Assembly: GCA_021773195.1 (NCBI GenBank)
Contig: JAJFKN010000013.1
Span: forward strand, 1-41,241
Length of the DNA: 41,241 nt
Source: Gammaproteobacteria bacterium
GTDB lineage: Bacteria > Pseudomonadota > Gammaproteobacteria > JAKBBU01
Reading direction: 5' to 3'
Below are positions 24,760 to 33,504 of the stretch, piece after piece. Every line of letters starts with the position of its first letter. Positions within the stretch are counted from its first letter, which is position 1. The position numbers were made by a program, and so were the translations under genes. Under the pieces are notes generated by a model. The model did no database searches. It was given only the letters and a program-made list of their open reading frames with translations, and was not told where the DNA came from.

Positions 24760-24839
24760 GGATATTCTATCTCCAGTAGAGCAGTGCTTCCCGCAGTTTA
24801 GCTAACTTATTGAGATTATGCCAATTTTAGTGAGACTTT

Positions 24840-25529
24840 TCACTGAATCGAGGTTGCACTGTGGAGTTTGGCTTTCACTTTGAGTAAATCCTCCAAGGAT
24901 TTCTTTTTATCTTGCGGTGAGCGCAGTAGGTACGCTGGATGGTAAGTTACCATGAGCGGCGTTTGGGTGGCTTGGTAAACATGATCCCGTTCGCGCATAC
25001 GTGCTAAGGCTTGATCCGTCTGTAACAGATAATGTGCTGAAATACGGCCCAAAGCTAAAATCAATTTTGGCTCAATCAATTCAATTTGCTTAGTCAAGAT
25101 ACTGGTACACTGCGCCACTTCTTCGGGCTGTGGGTCACGATTATTGGGTGGGCGGCACTTCAAAACATTAGCAATAAACACCTTGTCTCGAGTTAAGCCA
25201 ATGGCTTGCAACATATTTGTCAGTAGCTGCCCAGCGCGTCCCACAAAGGGTAGGCCTTGGCTGTCTTCTTGAGCTCCTGGGGCTTCACCGATAATCATTA
25301 AGTCCGCTTGAGGGTTGCCTGAACCAAAGACGACATTTTGACGGGTTTTGCTTAAGTGACAGGCTTGGCATTGTAGAGTGCCTTTTTTGAGGAATTCCCA
25401 AGATTCTCTTGGCAGGTTGATCTCAGGGCTAAAAGCAGTCTGATCGTTGATAACTGATTGTTTTTCTTGCCAAACTTGGATACCCATGGCATCTAAATAG
25501 TGTTTTTGCAAAGGCGTTGGTATGGCCAT
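24840..25529 (-). CDS. Family-4 (iron–sulfur) uracil-DNA glycosylase
   Basis: This 229-residue base-excision-repair enzyme removes uracil from DNA. Four cysteines in family-4 spacing (residues 54, 57, 125 and 141) would hold the 4Fe-4S cluster. The catalytic motif GEAPGAQED is at about 81–89, VGRAGQLL at 96–103 and the DNA-intercalation motif HPAYLLR at 197–203. Length is normal. A truncated degenerate copy of its 3' half lies at 18547–18750. The gene is divergent from the first L,D-transpeptidase gene, with a 93-bp intergenic region that presumably holds both promoters. Confidence 0.95.
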   Translation of the reverse strand: MAIPTPLQKHYLDAMGIQVWQEKQSVINDQTAFSPEINLPRESWEFLKKGTLQCQACHLSKTRQNVVFGSGNPQADLMIIGEAPGAQEDSQGLPFVGRAGQLLTNMLQAIGLTRDKVFIANVLKCRPPNNRDPQPEEVAQCTSILTKQIELIEPKLILALGRISAHYLLQTDQALARMRERDHVYQATQTPLMVTYHPAYLLRSPQDKKKSLEDLLKVKAKLHSATSIQ

Positions 25530-25622
25530 AAATTGCCTATTTCCTCAAGATTACCGGGAGCTTAACGATAACCTAGTTACGTAGTTTTGAAAAGCTTAGA
25601 TGGCAAAAAAGGAAAGGACGTC

Positions 25623-26558
25623 ATGGAAATGAAGACAATCATTAAACTGTTTGCAGCGGGCTTATTAGCCTACTCCAGTCAAGCCCTAGCGGCTTTAGAA
25701 TACCCCTTACCCAAACCTGGTAACGATGTGGTGGGAGAAGTCTATACCCTTCAGGCGCATCATAAGGATTCTTTGTGGTCCATTGGTAAGCGCACCGGCG
25801 TGGGAGTGGTGGAATTGATAGAAGCTAATCCCAATGTGAATCCGAAAAAACCCGGTTGGCGCAAGAAAATTGTGGTACCAGCAGAATTTGTTTTGCCGCG
25901 CGCAAAGCGCGAAGGCATAGTAATTAATTTAGCGGAAATGCGTTTGTATTATTACCCTAAAGATAGACCCGTGGTGATTACCATGCCTGTGGGTATTGGT
26001 ATGCAGGGTTGGAAAACGCCCACCATGAATACGAATATATCCCACAAGAAAAAGGATCCCAGTTGGCGCGCACCTAAGTCTATTCGTGAAGCCAGTGCTG
26101 CCAATGGGGTACATGTACCTGCTGTTATGCCACCAGGGCCGCGTAATCCTTTAGGCAAATACGCTTTACGTTTGGGTGGTGGTTCTTATTTATTACATGG
26201 TACGCAACAACCTCAAAAAGTAGGTGAACGGGTAAGTGCAGGGTGCATACGCTTGAAACCTAAAGATATCGAGCAGCTCTATCAAACGGTACCTGTAGGC
26301 ACGCCCGTACGCATTGTGGACCAACCTTATAAAGCAGGATGGCGCAATGGGCAGTTGTTATTCGAGGCTCATTTACCCTTAACGGAATACCGTCAAAAGT
26401 ACGGCAATAATTATCCTGCTGCCAAGGAAGTGGTGAAGCAAGCGGCGAAAGGGCGCTCCATTAACTGGCCCATGGCTACTCAAGTGATGAAGGAACAACG
26501 TGGCATACCCACGGCGGTTGCAGGTAAATCTAGCTATAGTCAACAAGCTAGCCGATAA
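25623..26558 (+). CDS. L,D-transpeptidase (YkuD) with LysM-like domain, copy 1
   Basis: The 311-residue periplasmic enzyme makes 3-3 cross-links in peptidoglycan or attaches proteins to it. Signal peptide MEMKTIIKLFAAGLLAYSSQ ends near ALA. A LysM-like segment follows (about residues 40–85, VYTLQAHHKDSLWSIGKRTG), then the YkuD domain with catalytic His near 192 (YLLHGTQQP) and Cys near 208 (SAGCIRLKPKD). ATG at 25623 is preferred to an upstream in-frame ATG at 25587, because AAAGGA sits correctly before it and the signal peptide starts there. A hairpin terminator follows, then a clear paralogue. Confidence 0.93.
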   Translation: MEMKTIIKLFAAGLLAYSSQALAALEYPLPKPGNDVVGEVYTLQAHHKDSLWSIGKRTGVGVVELIEANPNVNPKKPGWRKKIVVPAEFVLPRAKREGIVINLAEMRLYYYPKDRPVVITMPVGIGMQGWKTPTMNTNISHKKKDPSWRAPKSIREASAANGVHVPAVMPPGPRNPLGKYALRLGGGSYLLHGTQQPQKVGERVSAGCIRLKPKDIEQLYQTVPVGTPVRIVDQPYKAGWRNGQLLFEAHLPLTEYRQKYGNNYPAAKEVVKQAAKGRSINWPMATQVMKEQRGIPTAVAGKSSYSQQASR

Positions 26559-26565
26559 AACTAAA

Positions 26566-26596
26566 GGCCGTCCTAAGGGCGGCCGATAACTTTTTT
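26566..26596 (+). terminator. Rho-independent terminator or attenuator between transpeptidase copies 1 and 2
   Basis: GGCCGTCC (26566–26573) pairs with GGGCGGCC (26577–26584) over a TAA loop, with one G·U pair. A TTTTTT run (26591–26596) follows six bases later, so read-through is likely partial. Confidence 0.65.
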
Positions 26597-26630
26597 GAAG
26601 ATGAAGTGAAAAACCATTAGAGGAAGTGTC

Positions 26631-27626
26631 ATGAAAAAGGCCTATCAAAAAGGATTCATCAGTAAAGGGATTTTAATGGGAGCGACCTTATTCGCGTTTA
26701 CAAGTGTTCAAGCCGTGGAATATCCACTGCCGGAGCAAGGTAATGACGTGGTAGGTTACGTTTATTCAGCTAAGGTAAAACGTGGCGATAATCTGGGTGA
26801 CTTCAGTAAGCGTCATGGTATTGGTTTTTATGAAATGTTAGAAGCCAATCCCGGTGTGCATCCTCACAGGCCTAAGTCTGGCACGGAATTGATTGTTCCT
26901 GCTCAATATGTATTACCTAATGTGAAGCGTGAAGGTATTGTGATTAACTTGGCGGAATTACGTTTGTATTATTACCCAAAAGATAGACCTGTCGTTGTGA
27001 CCTTTCCTATTGGTATTGGCCGAGAAGGTTGGCAAACACCCGTAACGAAAACCTCTATCATTGATAAAAAGAAGAATCCCTATTGGCGGCCACCAGAATC
27101 CATTCGCCAAGAAGCGGCAAAATACGACGTATACTTCGATGATGTGGTAGCCCCAGGTCCCGATAACCCATTAGGTAAACGCGCTATGCGTTTGGGATTA
27201 GGGTCTTATTTAATTCACGGCACGAATTTAAAATACGGTGTGGGTGAACGCGTGAGTTCCGGTTGCATCCGCTTACATCCTGAAGACATCGAAGCTTTGT
27301 TTGCCATGGTTCCCGTTGGTACACCGGTTAACATCATAAACGAACCTTACAAAGTGGGTTTACATAATGGTGCGTTGATCATGGAAGCTCATCGTCCTTT
27401 AAGTGAATACCGCGCAGAGTGGGGTCGGAGTTTTGAGCCCGCCAAAACAGCCATTAACGAGCGAGTAGGTGGTCAATTCGTTAACATCGATATTGGTCAA
27501 GCAAAATCCGTGGCCAGCAAACAAAGGGGTATACCTGAAGTCATCGGCGGACAAGGTGGCGACCAGTTGGTAGAAATCTCTTTACCCAAAAAAGAACACA
27601 ATGATATAATACCTGGGTGGTTTTAA
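26631..27626 (+). CDS. L,D-transpeptidase (YkuD) with LysM-like domain, copy 2
   Basis: The 331-residue protein is closely similar along its length to the preceding gene product (for example KREGIVINLAE followed by LRLYYYPKDRPVV in both), so it is a tandem duplicate. A signal peptide covers residues 1–29 (GATLFAFTSVQA end), a LysM-like segment about 43–90, and the YkuD catalytic His and Cys lie near 196 (YLIHGTN) and 212 (SSGCIRLHPED). The C-terminal tail is different and longer than in copy 1. GAGGAAG precedes the ATG. A strong terminator follows. Confidence 0.93.
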   Translation: MKKAYQKGFISKGILMGATLFAFTSVQAVEYPLPEQGNDVVGYVYSAKVKRGDNLGDFSKRHGIGFYEMLEANPGVHPHRPKSGTELIVPAQYVLPNVKREGIVINLAELRLYYYPKDRPVVVTFPIGIGREGWQTPVTKTSIIDKKKNPYWRPPESIRQEAAKYDVYFDDVVAPGPDNPLGKRAMRLGLGSYLIHGTNLKYGVGERVSSGCIRLHPEDIEALFAMVPVGTPVNIINEPYKVGLHNGALIMEAHRPLSEYRAEWGRSFEPAKTAINERVGGQFVNIDIGQAKSVASKQRGIPEVIGGQGGDQLVEISLPKKEHNDIIPGWF

Positions 27627-27655
27627 GAGCGGGTAGGATTGTTGTAAAAACAACC

Positions 27656-27687
27656 AAAATCCGCGAGGGAACTCGCGGATTTTTTTT
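27656..27687 (+). terminator. Strong Rho-independent terminator after transpeptidase copy 2
   Basis: AAAATCCGCGAG (27656–27667) pairs perfectly with CTCGCGGATTTT (27672–27683) across a GGAA loop and runs into eight T residues (27680–27687). It ends 14 bp before the next start codon, so the third gene probably needs a promoter within or beyond this hairpin, or read-through. Confidence 0.92.
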
Positions 27688-27701
27688 ACCCAAAGGAAGG
27701 C

Positions 27702-28622
27702 ATGAAAAAACTTGTTAGTATAATAATTATTCTTATTCTCTGTGCTTTTTCAACCTCTTTAATTAGTAGCGAAAAAGTTAAAAAAGAAACCGCCCAAAAG
27801 CAAAACGAACATACGGCAGTTTCTGCGCCAAGCGTAACACCAGCTGCTGTTTTGCCCCCAAAGAAAACAAGTGCTAAAAATATACCTCAGGTGGCAGTGC
27901 AGCCAAAACCTAAGGCGAGTGATGCAAAACCAATTAAACAAGGCAAAAAACCACCTCCTGAGGTAAAAATATCCAAAATACTTAAAAAGCCCACGAAAGT
28001 AATTCATCAATCCACTTTTCCCAATGAACAAAGAATCGTCAATGCCATTGAAAAGCAAACAACCCAGTTAGATCCTAAAGTGTTGCGTTTGGCTTTACGA
28101 GCGTACGATAGAGCGGAAGTGAAGCATTTAGATAAACAGCATATTCTAACCATTGTGGATTTTTCCATGCCGTCATCAAAAGAGCGCTTATGGGTGATTG
28201 ATTTGAACCATAATAAAGTGCTTTATCATTTGTTAGTGGCCCATGGTAAAAACAGCGGCAAACTGTATGCACGGCATTTTTCCAATAATTTTAATACGCT
28301 AGAATCCAGTATCGGCTTGTTTGAAACAAAGCAAGCCTATGTGGGTAGCTTAGGCTATTCATTGCGTTTAAAGGGGTTAACACCGGGTTATAACAATAAT
28401 GCCTATAGGCGGGATGTGGTGGTGCATGGCGCTTGGTATGTCAGTCCATGGGTGGTAAAACGCTATGGTTATTTGGGCTTAACCTGGGGCTGCTTTGGTT
28501 TGAACTCTAAAATAAACCGCCCTGTGATTAATAAAATTAAAGACGGCACCCTGCTTTTTGCCTATTATCCTGATAAAAAATGGCTAACTACTTCCCCTTG
28601 GCTAAAAGAATCAATTAGTTAG
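27702..28622 (+). CDS. Murein L,D-transpeptidase catalytic-domain protein (YkuD_2 type), copy 3
   Basis: The 306-residue protein has an N-terminal membrane or signal segment (IIIILILCAFSTSLIS). A Lys/Pro/Ala-rich linker follows (about 25–105) that could span the periplasm. The catalytic domain (about 120–300) has the active-site block with His near 242 (VVVHGAWYVS) and Cys near 264 (LTWGCFGLNSK). It belongs to a different YkuD branch from the two genes upstream and has no LysM segment. The start is taken at ATG 27702 after AAAGGAAGG. I infer a periplasmic peptidoglycan cross-linker. Confidence 0.88.
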   Translation: MKKLVSIIIILILCAFSTSLISSEKVKKETAQKQNEHTAVSAPSVTPAAVLPPKKTSAKNIPQVAVQPKPKASDAKPIKQGKKPPPEVKISKILKKPTKVIHQSTFPNEQRIVNAIEKQTTQLDPKVLRLALRAYDRAEVKHLDKQHILTIVDFSMPSSKERLWVIDLNHNKVLYHLLVAHGKNSGKLYARHFSNNFNTLESSIGLFETKQAYVGSLGYSLRLKGLTPGYNNNAYRRDVVVHGAWYVSPWVVKRYGYLGLTWGCFGLNSKINRPVINKIKDGTLLFAYYPDKKWLTTSPWLKESIS

Positions 28623-28778
28623 AAACTTGCACGCCCGCATCCATGCACTAAACTATTAGATATAAGTACTTTTAGCTTTTTTCTGAGCTATGCTTTACTT
28701 ATATTGTCCCTAATTGCAAGGCAATCTGGGGATACGGATACTTGATCTAGCACAGAGTTGATTGAGGTATAAAAGCAA

Positions 28779-29033
28779 GTGGCTCAACGTCAAGCAAAAA
28801 TATTCGCTGAAATGCTTAATCATGCCTTGGATGAATTGGATATGCCTGCGGATGTGAATAAGCGTTGCGATCTCCTAGCACAATTGCTGGGGATAACACG
28901 GCATAAAGCGCGCGTGATGCTTGAGGGCTATTCTATGCCTAAACCCAATGATGAAGTGTATCAGCGATTAGTCGATGAATTAGGCATTGAATCCACTTGG
29001 TCTGAACCCGGTTCACGCCGAGCTGACGGGTAA
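28779..29033 (+). CDS. Small HTH-like protein
   Basis: The product has 84 residues from GTG 28779, which is preceded by GAGG 11 bases upstream. ATG at 28812 is a shorter alternative. The middle reads LLAQLLGITRHKARVMLEG, which looks like the paired helices of a Cro/CI-type DNA-binding domain, followed by VYQRLVDELGI. No family is certain. It ends convergently, overlapping the last 21 bases of the AIR-synthase-family gene on the opposite strand. The 156 bp before it contain no other gene. Confidence 0.65.
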   Translation: MAQRQAKIFAEMLNHALDELDMPADVNKRCDLLAQLLGITRHKARVMLEGYSMPKPNDEVYQRLVDELGIESTWSEPGSRRADG

Positions 29034-30032
29034 GGGAATGTTCAAGCCGCGAATGATTTCATCCATACAGTAACGCGGTAAGCGTGTGGTGTGATCATGT
29101 TCTAATAAATTCCGTTTATCACTACCAGTAAATTCCCCAATATTTTTTATGGGTTCATCTTTTAATGCTTGTAAAATAAGGCTTTCACTGTCCGCTTCGC
29201 AAACGACGAGGAGGGCACCCGACGATAATAATCCTAAGGGATCGATATCCAAGATTTCCGCTAATTGTTTTGTTTGCGGCAATACGCTGATGTTATTGTG
29301 AATGACATCCACCCCACAACCCGATACATCGGCCAATTCGTGCAGGGCTGTTGCCACACCACCTTCTGTGGGATCATGTAAAGCGACGATACCAGGCAAT
29401 CCCAGTAATTTTTCAACAATATGCCATACACAAATACCGGGTTCATCTAAAAGTGCTGTCATTTCATCCAAACGCGATGGTGCGATATAGGCAGACAGTG
29501 CGTCATAGCGCTCACGGGCTAATAAAGCCGTGCCTTCAATAGCCGTAGGTTGCCACATTAAAATGCGATTGCCTTGAGTGATTTTGCGGGGGTCTAATAA
29601 TTGTTTCCCCATTGCTTCACCGATCATTTGTCCTACGACAATGGGTTGATTAACGGCTTTAGTGACTTCCGTATGACCACCAATAGCTTGAATACTATAA
29701 TGAGTTAATTGACGACTGATATCACGCATGATGGTGGTTAATTGCGCTTGGGTTGAGCCTTCGGGTAAAAGAATATTCATGGTAAACCACAAAGGGCGGC
29801 AACCCATGCATGCTAAATCATTGATATTTACGTTAACGGCATAAGTGCCTATGCGATCCGAAGTAAAGGTGACGGGATCTGTGGTGATGGCAATGTATTT
29901 ACCTTGGTAATGAATGCCCGCAGCATCGCAACCAATTTCCGGAGGGATGACAACTCTCTCATCATTCTGGGGTAATAGTGCCAATAATTCAGCTAAGGTA
30001 CTTTCTTTAATTTTTCCTAGGGGCAGTTGCAT
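29013..30032 (-). CDS. AIR synthase-related protein (HypE/PurM/ThiL superfamily)
   Basis: This 339-residue cytoplasmic protein has the two-domain AIR-synthase fold. The N-terminal domain has the metal/ATP loop ITTDPVTFTSDRIG and the VNVNINDLACMGCRPLWF block; the C-terminal domain has VALHDPTEGGVATALHELA and LLSSGALLVV. These are shared by HypE, SelD, ThiL and PurM, and this protein lacks the C-terminal cysteine motif of HypE. With no hydrogenase genes nearby, the exact reaction is unknown. The gene stands alone on its strand and overlaps the HTH-like gene tail to tail. Confidence 0.82.
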   Translation of the reverse strand: MQLPLGKIKESTLAELLALLPQNDERVVIPPEIGCDAAGIHYQGKYIAITTDPVTFTSDRIGTYAVNVNINDLACMGCRPLWFTMNILLPEGSTQAQLTTIMRDISRQLTHYSIQAIGGHTEVTKAVNQPIVVGQMIGEAMGKQLLDPRKITQGNRILMWQPTAIEGTALLARERYDALSAYIAPSRLDEMTALLDEPGICVWHIVEKLLGLPGIVALHDPTEGGVATALHELADVSGCGVDVIHNNISVLPQTKQLAEILDIDPLGLLSSGALLVVCEADSESLILQALKDEPIKNIGEFTGSDKRNLLEHDHTTRLPRYCMDEIIRGLNIPLPVSSA

Positions 30033-30134
30033 TGTGATTACTCATCTCATTAAGAATGCCTTCACAGCTAGTCTACCATTGGAATTGCTCAAAAGCGAAT
30101 GAGCGCCGGAAGTCCTTTGGACGCCAGTGATGCA

Positions 30135-30725
30135 TTATAGAATGTCAGCGGGAATGGGATTATCTTCTGATGTGATGTGGAAGTAAGTTTCATCGGATTC
30201 TAATGCTTTTTTCGAGAGGGGCAGCTTGTCATAATTATTTTCAAAATCTTTGACTGCTTTTGCAAGAGCCGTATATTTCTTTAAAGCGTCTTTCGCTTCC
30301 TTTGCGGTTATTTTCGTATGCTCTAAGTCTCTAGTCAATTCTTCTACTTGAAAAGCCATGGTCTCATGGTGGGCTTTGGATTTTTCCAAACGGTTGAGTT
30401 GCGTTTTCCCATCTTTTAATTTGTAGGCTTCTTCGGCCATTGCGCATTTCTCTTTCGTTGCTTGGTATTTCTTTTTTGCTTTACTCAGTTGGGTTGTTAG
30501 CTGAGTTTGTTGTTTCTCCAGGCTTTTTGTTTCTTGTTGCAATTGCTCAAGGGTGCTTTCTAGGTTGATGTGAAAGTCTTGTTGTAATTGGGCTATGTGG
30601 TTTGAGGCGGAGAAAAGTCTGTTGCGCGGATTCGATAGTTTACGAGTTCCCCGTGCCGACGAAGCGCCTCGAGAAGAGGTTTTACGAGTCATACTAGAAC
30701 GTGTTTGATTGCGACGGCTGGGCAT
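30135..30725 (-). CDS. Basic N-terminus, coiled-coil protein of unknown function
   Basis: The protein has 196 residues. The first 35 are strongly basic and rich in Ser, Arg and Thr (RRNQTRSSMTRKTSSRG), which could bind nucleic acid. Residues about 45–165 are an almost continuous coiled coil with heptad-like Leu and Gln/Glu/Lys (QLQQETKSLEKQQTQL and more). There is no signal peptide, membrane helix or known domain. The ATG has only a weak ribosome-binding site. Neighbours do not share an obvious function. Confidence 0.65.
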   Translation of the reverse strand: MPSRRNQTRSSMTRKTSSRGASSARGTRKLSNPRNRLFSASNHIAQLQQDFHINLESTLEQLQQETKSLEKQQTQLTTQLSKAKKKYQATKEKCAMAEEAYKLKDGKTQLNRLEKSKAHHETMAFQVEELTRDLEHTKITAKEAKDALKKYTALAKAVKDFENNYDKLPLSKKALESDETYFHITSEDNPIPADIL

Positions 30726-30875
30726 AGTGGTTCCGAATGATCCCTAAAAGCAGGATTGTAACGTAAATAACTTAGAAGGTCACCCTATGTAGGTCTCATC
30801 ATCCCATGGCTTGACCCTCCTCTCAAGGGCCAGCATCCAGTTAGATTAGGTCGTTTTCACCTGAGGGGGAAACAT

Positions 30876-31490
30876 TTATTTGGACGGAGCTTCCTCGACT
30901 TCTGCCGGGGTGACAGAACTGTCAGCGGCTGGTTTTTCCATGGCAGTTTCTTTGGTTGTGAGTTCTGTTGTTGGTGGTTTTGGTGTTTCAATGACGCCGC
31001 AAGCGATGCGAGGGCCGCCTCCGCCTAATTTGGCTGGTACATCGGCGTAATTATCGCCGTGTAAATGGATCATTAGGCTGTGGGCTTTCAAATCTTCGGC
31101 TTTCAAACGTGGGGCCAGAATGGGCAGTGATGCATCTCCTTTAGAATTGACGTAGAGGGCCGGGAGATCCCCTAAATGACCCTTACTATTGTAGGGGCCT
31201 AAATGTTTATCGGTGTCTTCAGGATCTAAGTGGCCACCAGCGGCTTTGCCTATATCGCCACAACTGGGATTGGTATGCACATGGAAGCCATGTAAACCCG
31301 GGGGGAGGCCATGCAAGTTAGGAATGATGAGCAAACCATAGGGGGTATCATTGACGGTGACGCTGCCGATGGATTTGCCGATGCCATGTTTAGCCGTTAA
31401 GTGCATTTGAACGGTGAGGTTTTGAGCTTGTACTGATAGGCAAAAGGCTAGTGAAGCAGCCGCAAATACCCAGTTGGCTAATTTTTTCAT
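30876..31490 (-). CDS. sodC: Periplasmic Cu/Zn superoxide dismutase with acidic C-terminal extension
   Basis: The product has about 204 residues and removes superoxide in the periplasm, which protects intracellular bacteria from host oxidative bursts. The signal peptide is MKKLANWVFAAASLAFCLSVQAQ. Metal ligands are visible as GFHVHTNPSC, GHLDP, HLGPYNSKGHLGDLP and IHLHGDNYAD, and IACGVI carries the second disulfide cysteine. About 35 residues rich in Pro, Thr, Lys and Glu follow the normal end. ATG 31490 is favoured over ATG 31496 because AAAAGGA sits at better spacing. Confidence 0.94.
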   Translation of the reverse strand: MKKLANWVFAAASLAFCLSVQAQNLTVQMHLTAKHGIGKSIGSVTVNDTPYGLLIIPNLHGLPPGLHGFHVHTNPSCGDIGKAAGGHLDPEDTDKHLGPYNSKGHLGDLPALYVNSKGDASLPILAPRLKAEDLKAHSLMIHLHGDNYADVPAKLGGGGPRIACGVIETPKPPTTELTTKETAMEKPAADSSVTPAEVEEAPSK

Positions 31491-31659
31491 AATCATCCTT
31501 TTAAGCTAATAAGCAACCTGGCACCATTCTAACGAAAAGCCCCTTGAATAAGCTATAGCTTCAGGTCAAAGTTATAGAATTACTCTTGCTTTTTTACCAT
31601 GAATAGGTTCAATATAGAGCAATCATGCCCTGAAGGGTCAACAATTGTGGAGAGTTCAC

Positions 31660-33294
31660 ATGAAGGCAGCGGAATTATTTGTAAAATGCTTAGAAAATGA
31701 AGGGGTCGATAGAATTTTTGGGATACCCGGAGAAGAAAATTTAGATGTCATGGATGCCTTACTGGGGAGCTCGATTAAATTTGTAACCACTAGGCATGAG
31801 CAAGGTGCTGCATTTATGGCCGATGTCCACGGACGTTTAACGGGACGAGCCGGTGTGTGTTTAGCCACCTTGGGACCGGGTGCAACTAATTTAGTCACGG
31901 GTGTAGCTGATGCACAATTGGATATGGCACCTGTAGTAGCCATTGCCGGTCAAGCGGCAACGACTCGATTGCATAAAGAGAGCCATCAAGTATTAAACCT
32001 AGTGGAAATGTTTCGCCCCATCAGTAAATACAGTACGCAAATTTTAGAGCCTTCAGTGATCGCTGAAGTGGTACGTAAAGCGTTTAAAGTTTCAGAAACA
32101 GAAAAACCTGGTGTGTCTTTTATCGATTTACCAGAAAATATTGCCGCCATGGATATGGATGCAACAGCACCTTTGAAAGTACAACGAGCCATGGCGCCAG
32201 AGCCGCCAGCTGAAAAAATTCAGCAAGCCATTAATGTGATCAAAAAAGCAAAATCCCCTATTGTTATGGTAGGTAATGGTGTGTTGCGCGCTCGTGCGTC
32301 TGAAGAGTTAGTGGCCTTTGCTGAAGCCCTCGGTGTGCCCGTGGCCAATACCTTTATGGCTAAGGGTGTCATTCCTTTCAGTCATGAGTTGAGTTTAGGT
32401 ACAGTAGGGCTACAGTCCCATGATTATGTTTCTTGTGGTTTTGATCAAGCCGATGTAATCATTTGTATTGGTTTTGATATGGTGGAATACCACCCTTACT
32501 TATGGCATAAAGAAAAAGATAAAAAGATCATTCACATTGCCGAAGAACCAGCAGAAGTGGATGAATATTATATCCTAGAATTAGGTGTGATAGGTGAAGT
32601 GGGCTGCTCCTTAAAGGAAATTTCCAAAGCATTTTCCAAACCTGCCTTCCAGGGGGCCCCGAAATTACGCCAAGTGATTGTGGATGAAATTCAAGAACAC
32701 GCTGAAGATAATAGCTTTCCCGTCAAACCCCAAAAAATTGTGTGGGATTTGCGTCAGGCTTTGGCTCCTGAAGATACGGTCATCTGTGATGTGGGTGCCC
32801 ATAAAATGTGGATGGCCCGCATGTATCAAGCGGAACGTCCGAATACCTGCATTATTTCTAATGGTTTTGCTTCTATGGGGATTGCATTGCCCGGCGCCAT
32901 TTCCGCAAAATTAGTCAATCCGAAGCACACGGCTGTGGCCGTAACAGGTGATGCGGGTTTTCTCATGAACTGTCAAGAAATTGAAACAGCTATGCGAATT
33001 GGCACACCCATTGTCATTGTTGTTTGGAATGACAGTAAATATGGGTTAATCAAATGGAAGCAAGATATTCATTTCGGGCGCGAAAGTAATATTGAGTTTA
33101 CCAATCCTGACTTTGTGAAATTTGCTGAAAGCTTTGGCGCGAAGGGTTATCGTATTGAAAAAACCGAAGACTTAGTGCCTACCATCAAGCAAGCCATTAA
33201 AGACGATACAGTCGTCATTATTGATTGCCCTGTGGATTATTCAGAAAACATGAGGCTCACTAAAAAACTGGGTGAGACTATTTGTGTAAGTTAA
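31660..33294 (+). CDS. Acetolactate synthase large-subunit-type ThDP enzyme
   Basis: The 544-residue enzyme joins two pyruvates (or pyruvate and an acceptor) using thiamine diphosphate. The catalytic glutamate is near residue 47 (RHEQGAAFMAD) and the ThDP-binding motif starts near 430 (GDAGFLMNCQEIETAM…NDSKYG). The opening VDRIFGIPGEENLDV is close to catabolic AlsS-type enzymes. No small regulatory subunit lies nearby, which also favours a catabolic role. ATG 31660 after GGAGAG is preferred to an upstream TTG at 31645. It is followed by an aldehyde dehydrogenase, perhaps an operon across a 210-bp gap. Confidence 0.9.
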   Translation: MKAAELFVKCLENEGVDRIFGIPGEENLDVMDALLGSSIKFVTTRHEQGAAFMADVHGRLTGRAGVCLATLGPGATNLVTGVADAQLDMAPVVAIAGQAATTRLHKESHQVLNLVEMFRPISKYSTQILEPSVIAEVVRKAFKVSETEKPGVSFIDLPENIAAMDMDATAPLKVQRAMAPEPPAEKIQQAINVIKKAKSPIVMVGNGVLRARASEELVAFAEALGVPVANTFMAKGVIPFSHELSLGTVGLQSHDYVSCGFDQADVIICIGFDMVEYHPYLWHKEKDKKIIHIAEEPAEVDEYYILELGVIGEVGCSLKEISKAFSKPAFQGAPKLRQVIVDEIQEHAEDNSFPVKPQKIVWDLRQALAPEDTVICDVGAHKMWMARMYQAERPNTCIISNGFASMGIALPGAISAKLVNPKHTAVAVTGDAGFLMNCQEIETAMRIGTPIVIVVWNDSKYGLIKWKQDIHFGRESNIEFTNPDFVKFAESFGAKGYRIEKTEDLVPTIKQAIKDDTVVIIDCPVDYSENMRLTKKLGETICVS

Positions 33295-33504
33295 TTTTAG
33301 TTAAAATGTTTGATGGATGGTATTAATTAGAATTGCAGTGGGCATCCATCTGTGATGAATTGCCAGCAGGGAAGCTAGCAAGAAGCCTAAAGAGATGTAT
33401 TCACGACGGGTTTGCTAAGCAAGATCCTCACTAGAGAAGGATTGCTAAACCGAGGATTTGACTGGGTAAGTCATGGTTTAATTTTTCGAGTAAAAGGAAT
33501 CGAT

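Noticed and set aside
28779..30032. The HTH-like gene and the overlapping opposite gene considered as a toxin–antitoxin pair
   Set aside because: The partner is a full-length AIR-synthase-family protein on the other strand, not a toxin; the overlap is only a tail-to-tail convergence.
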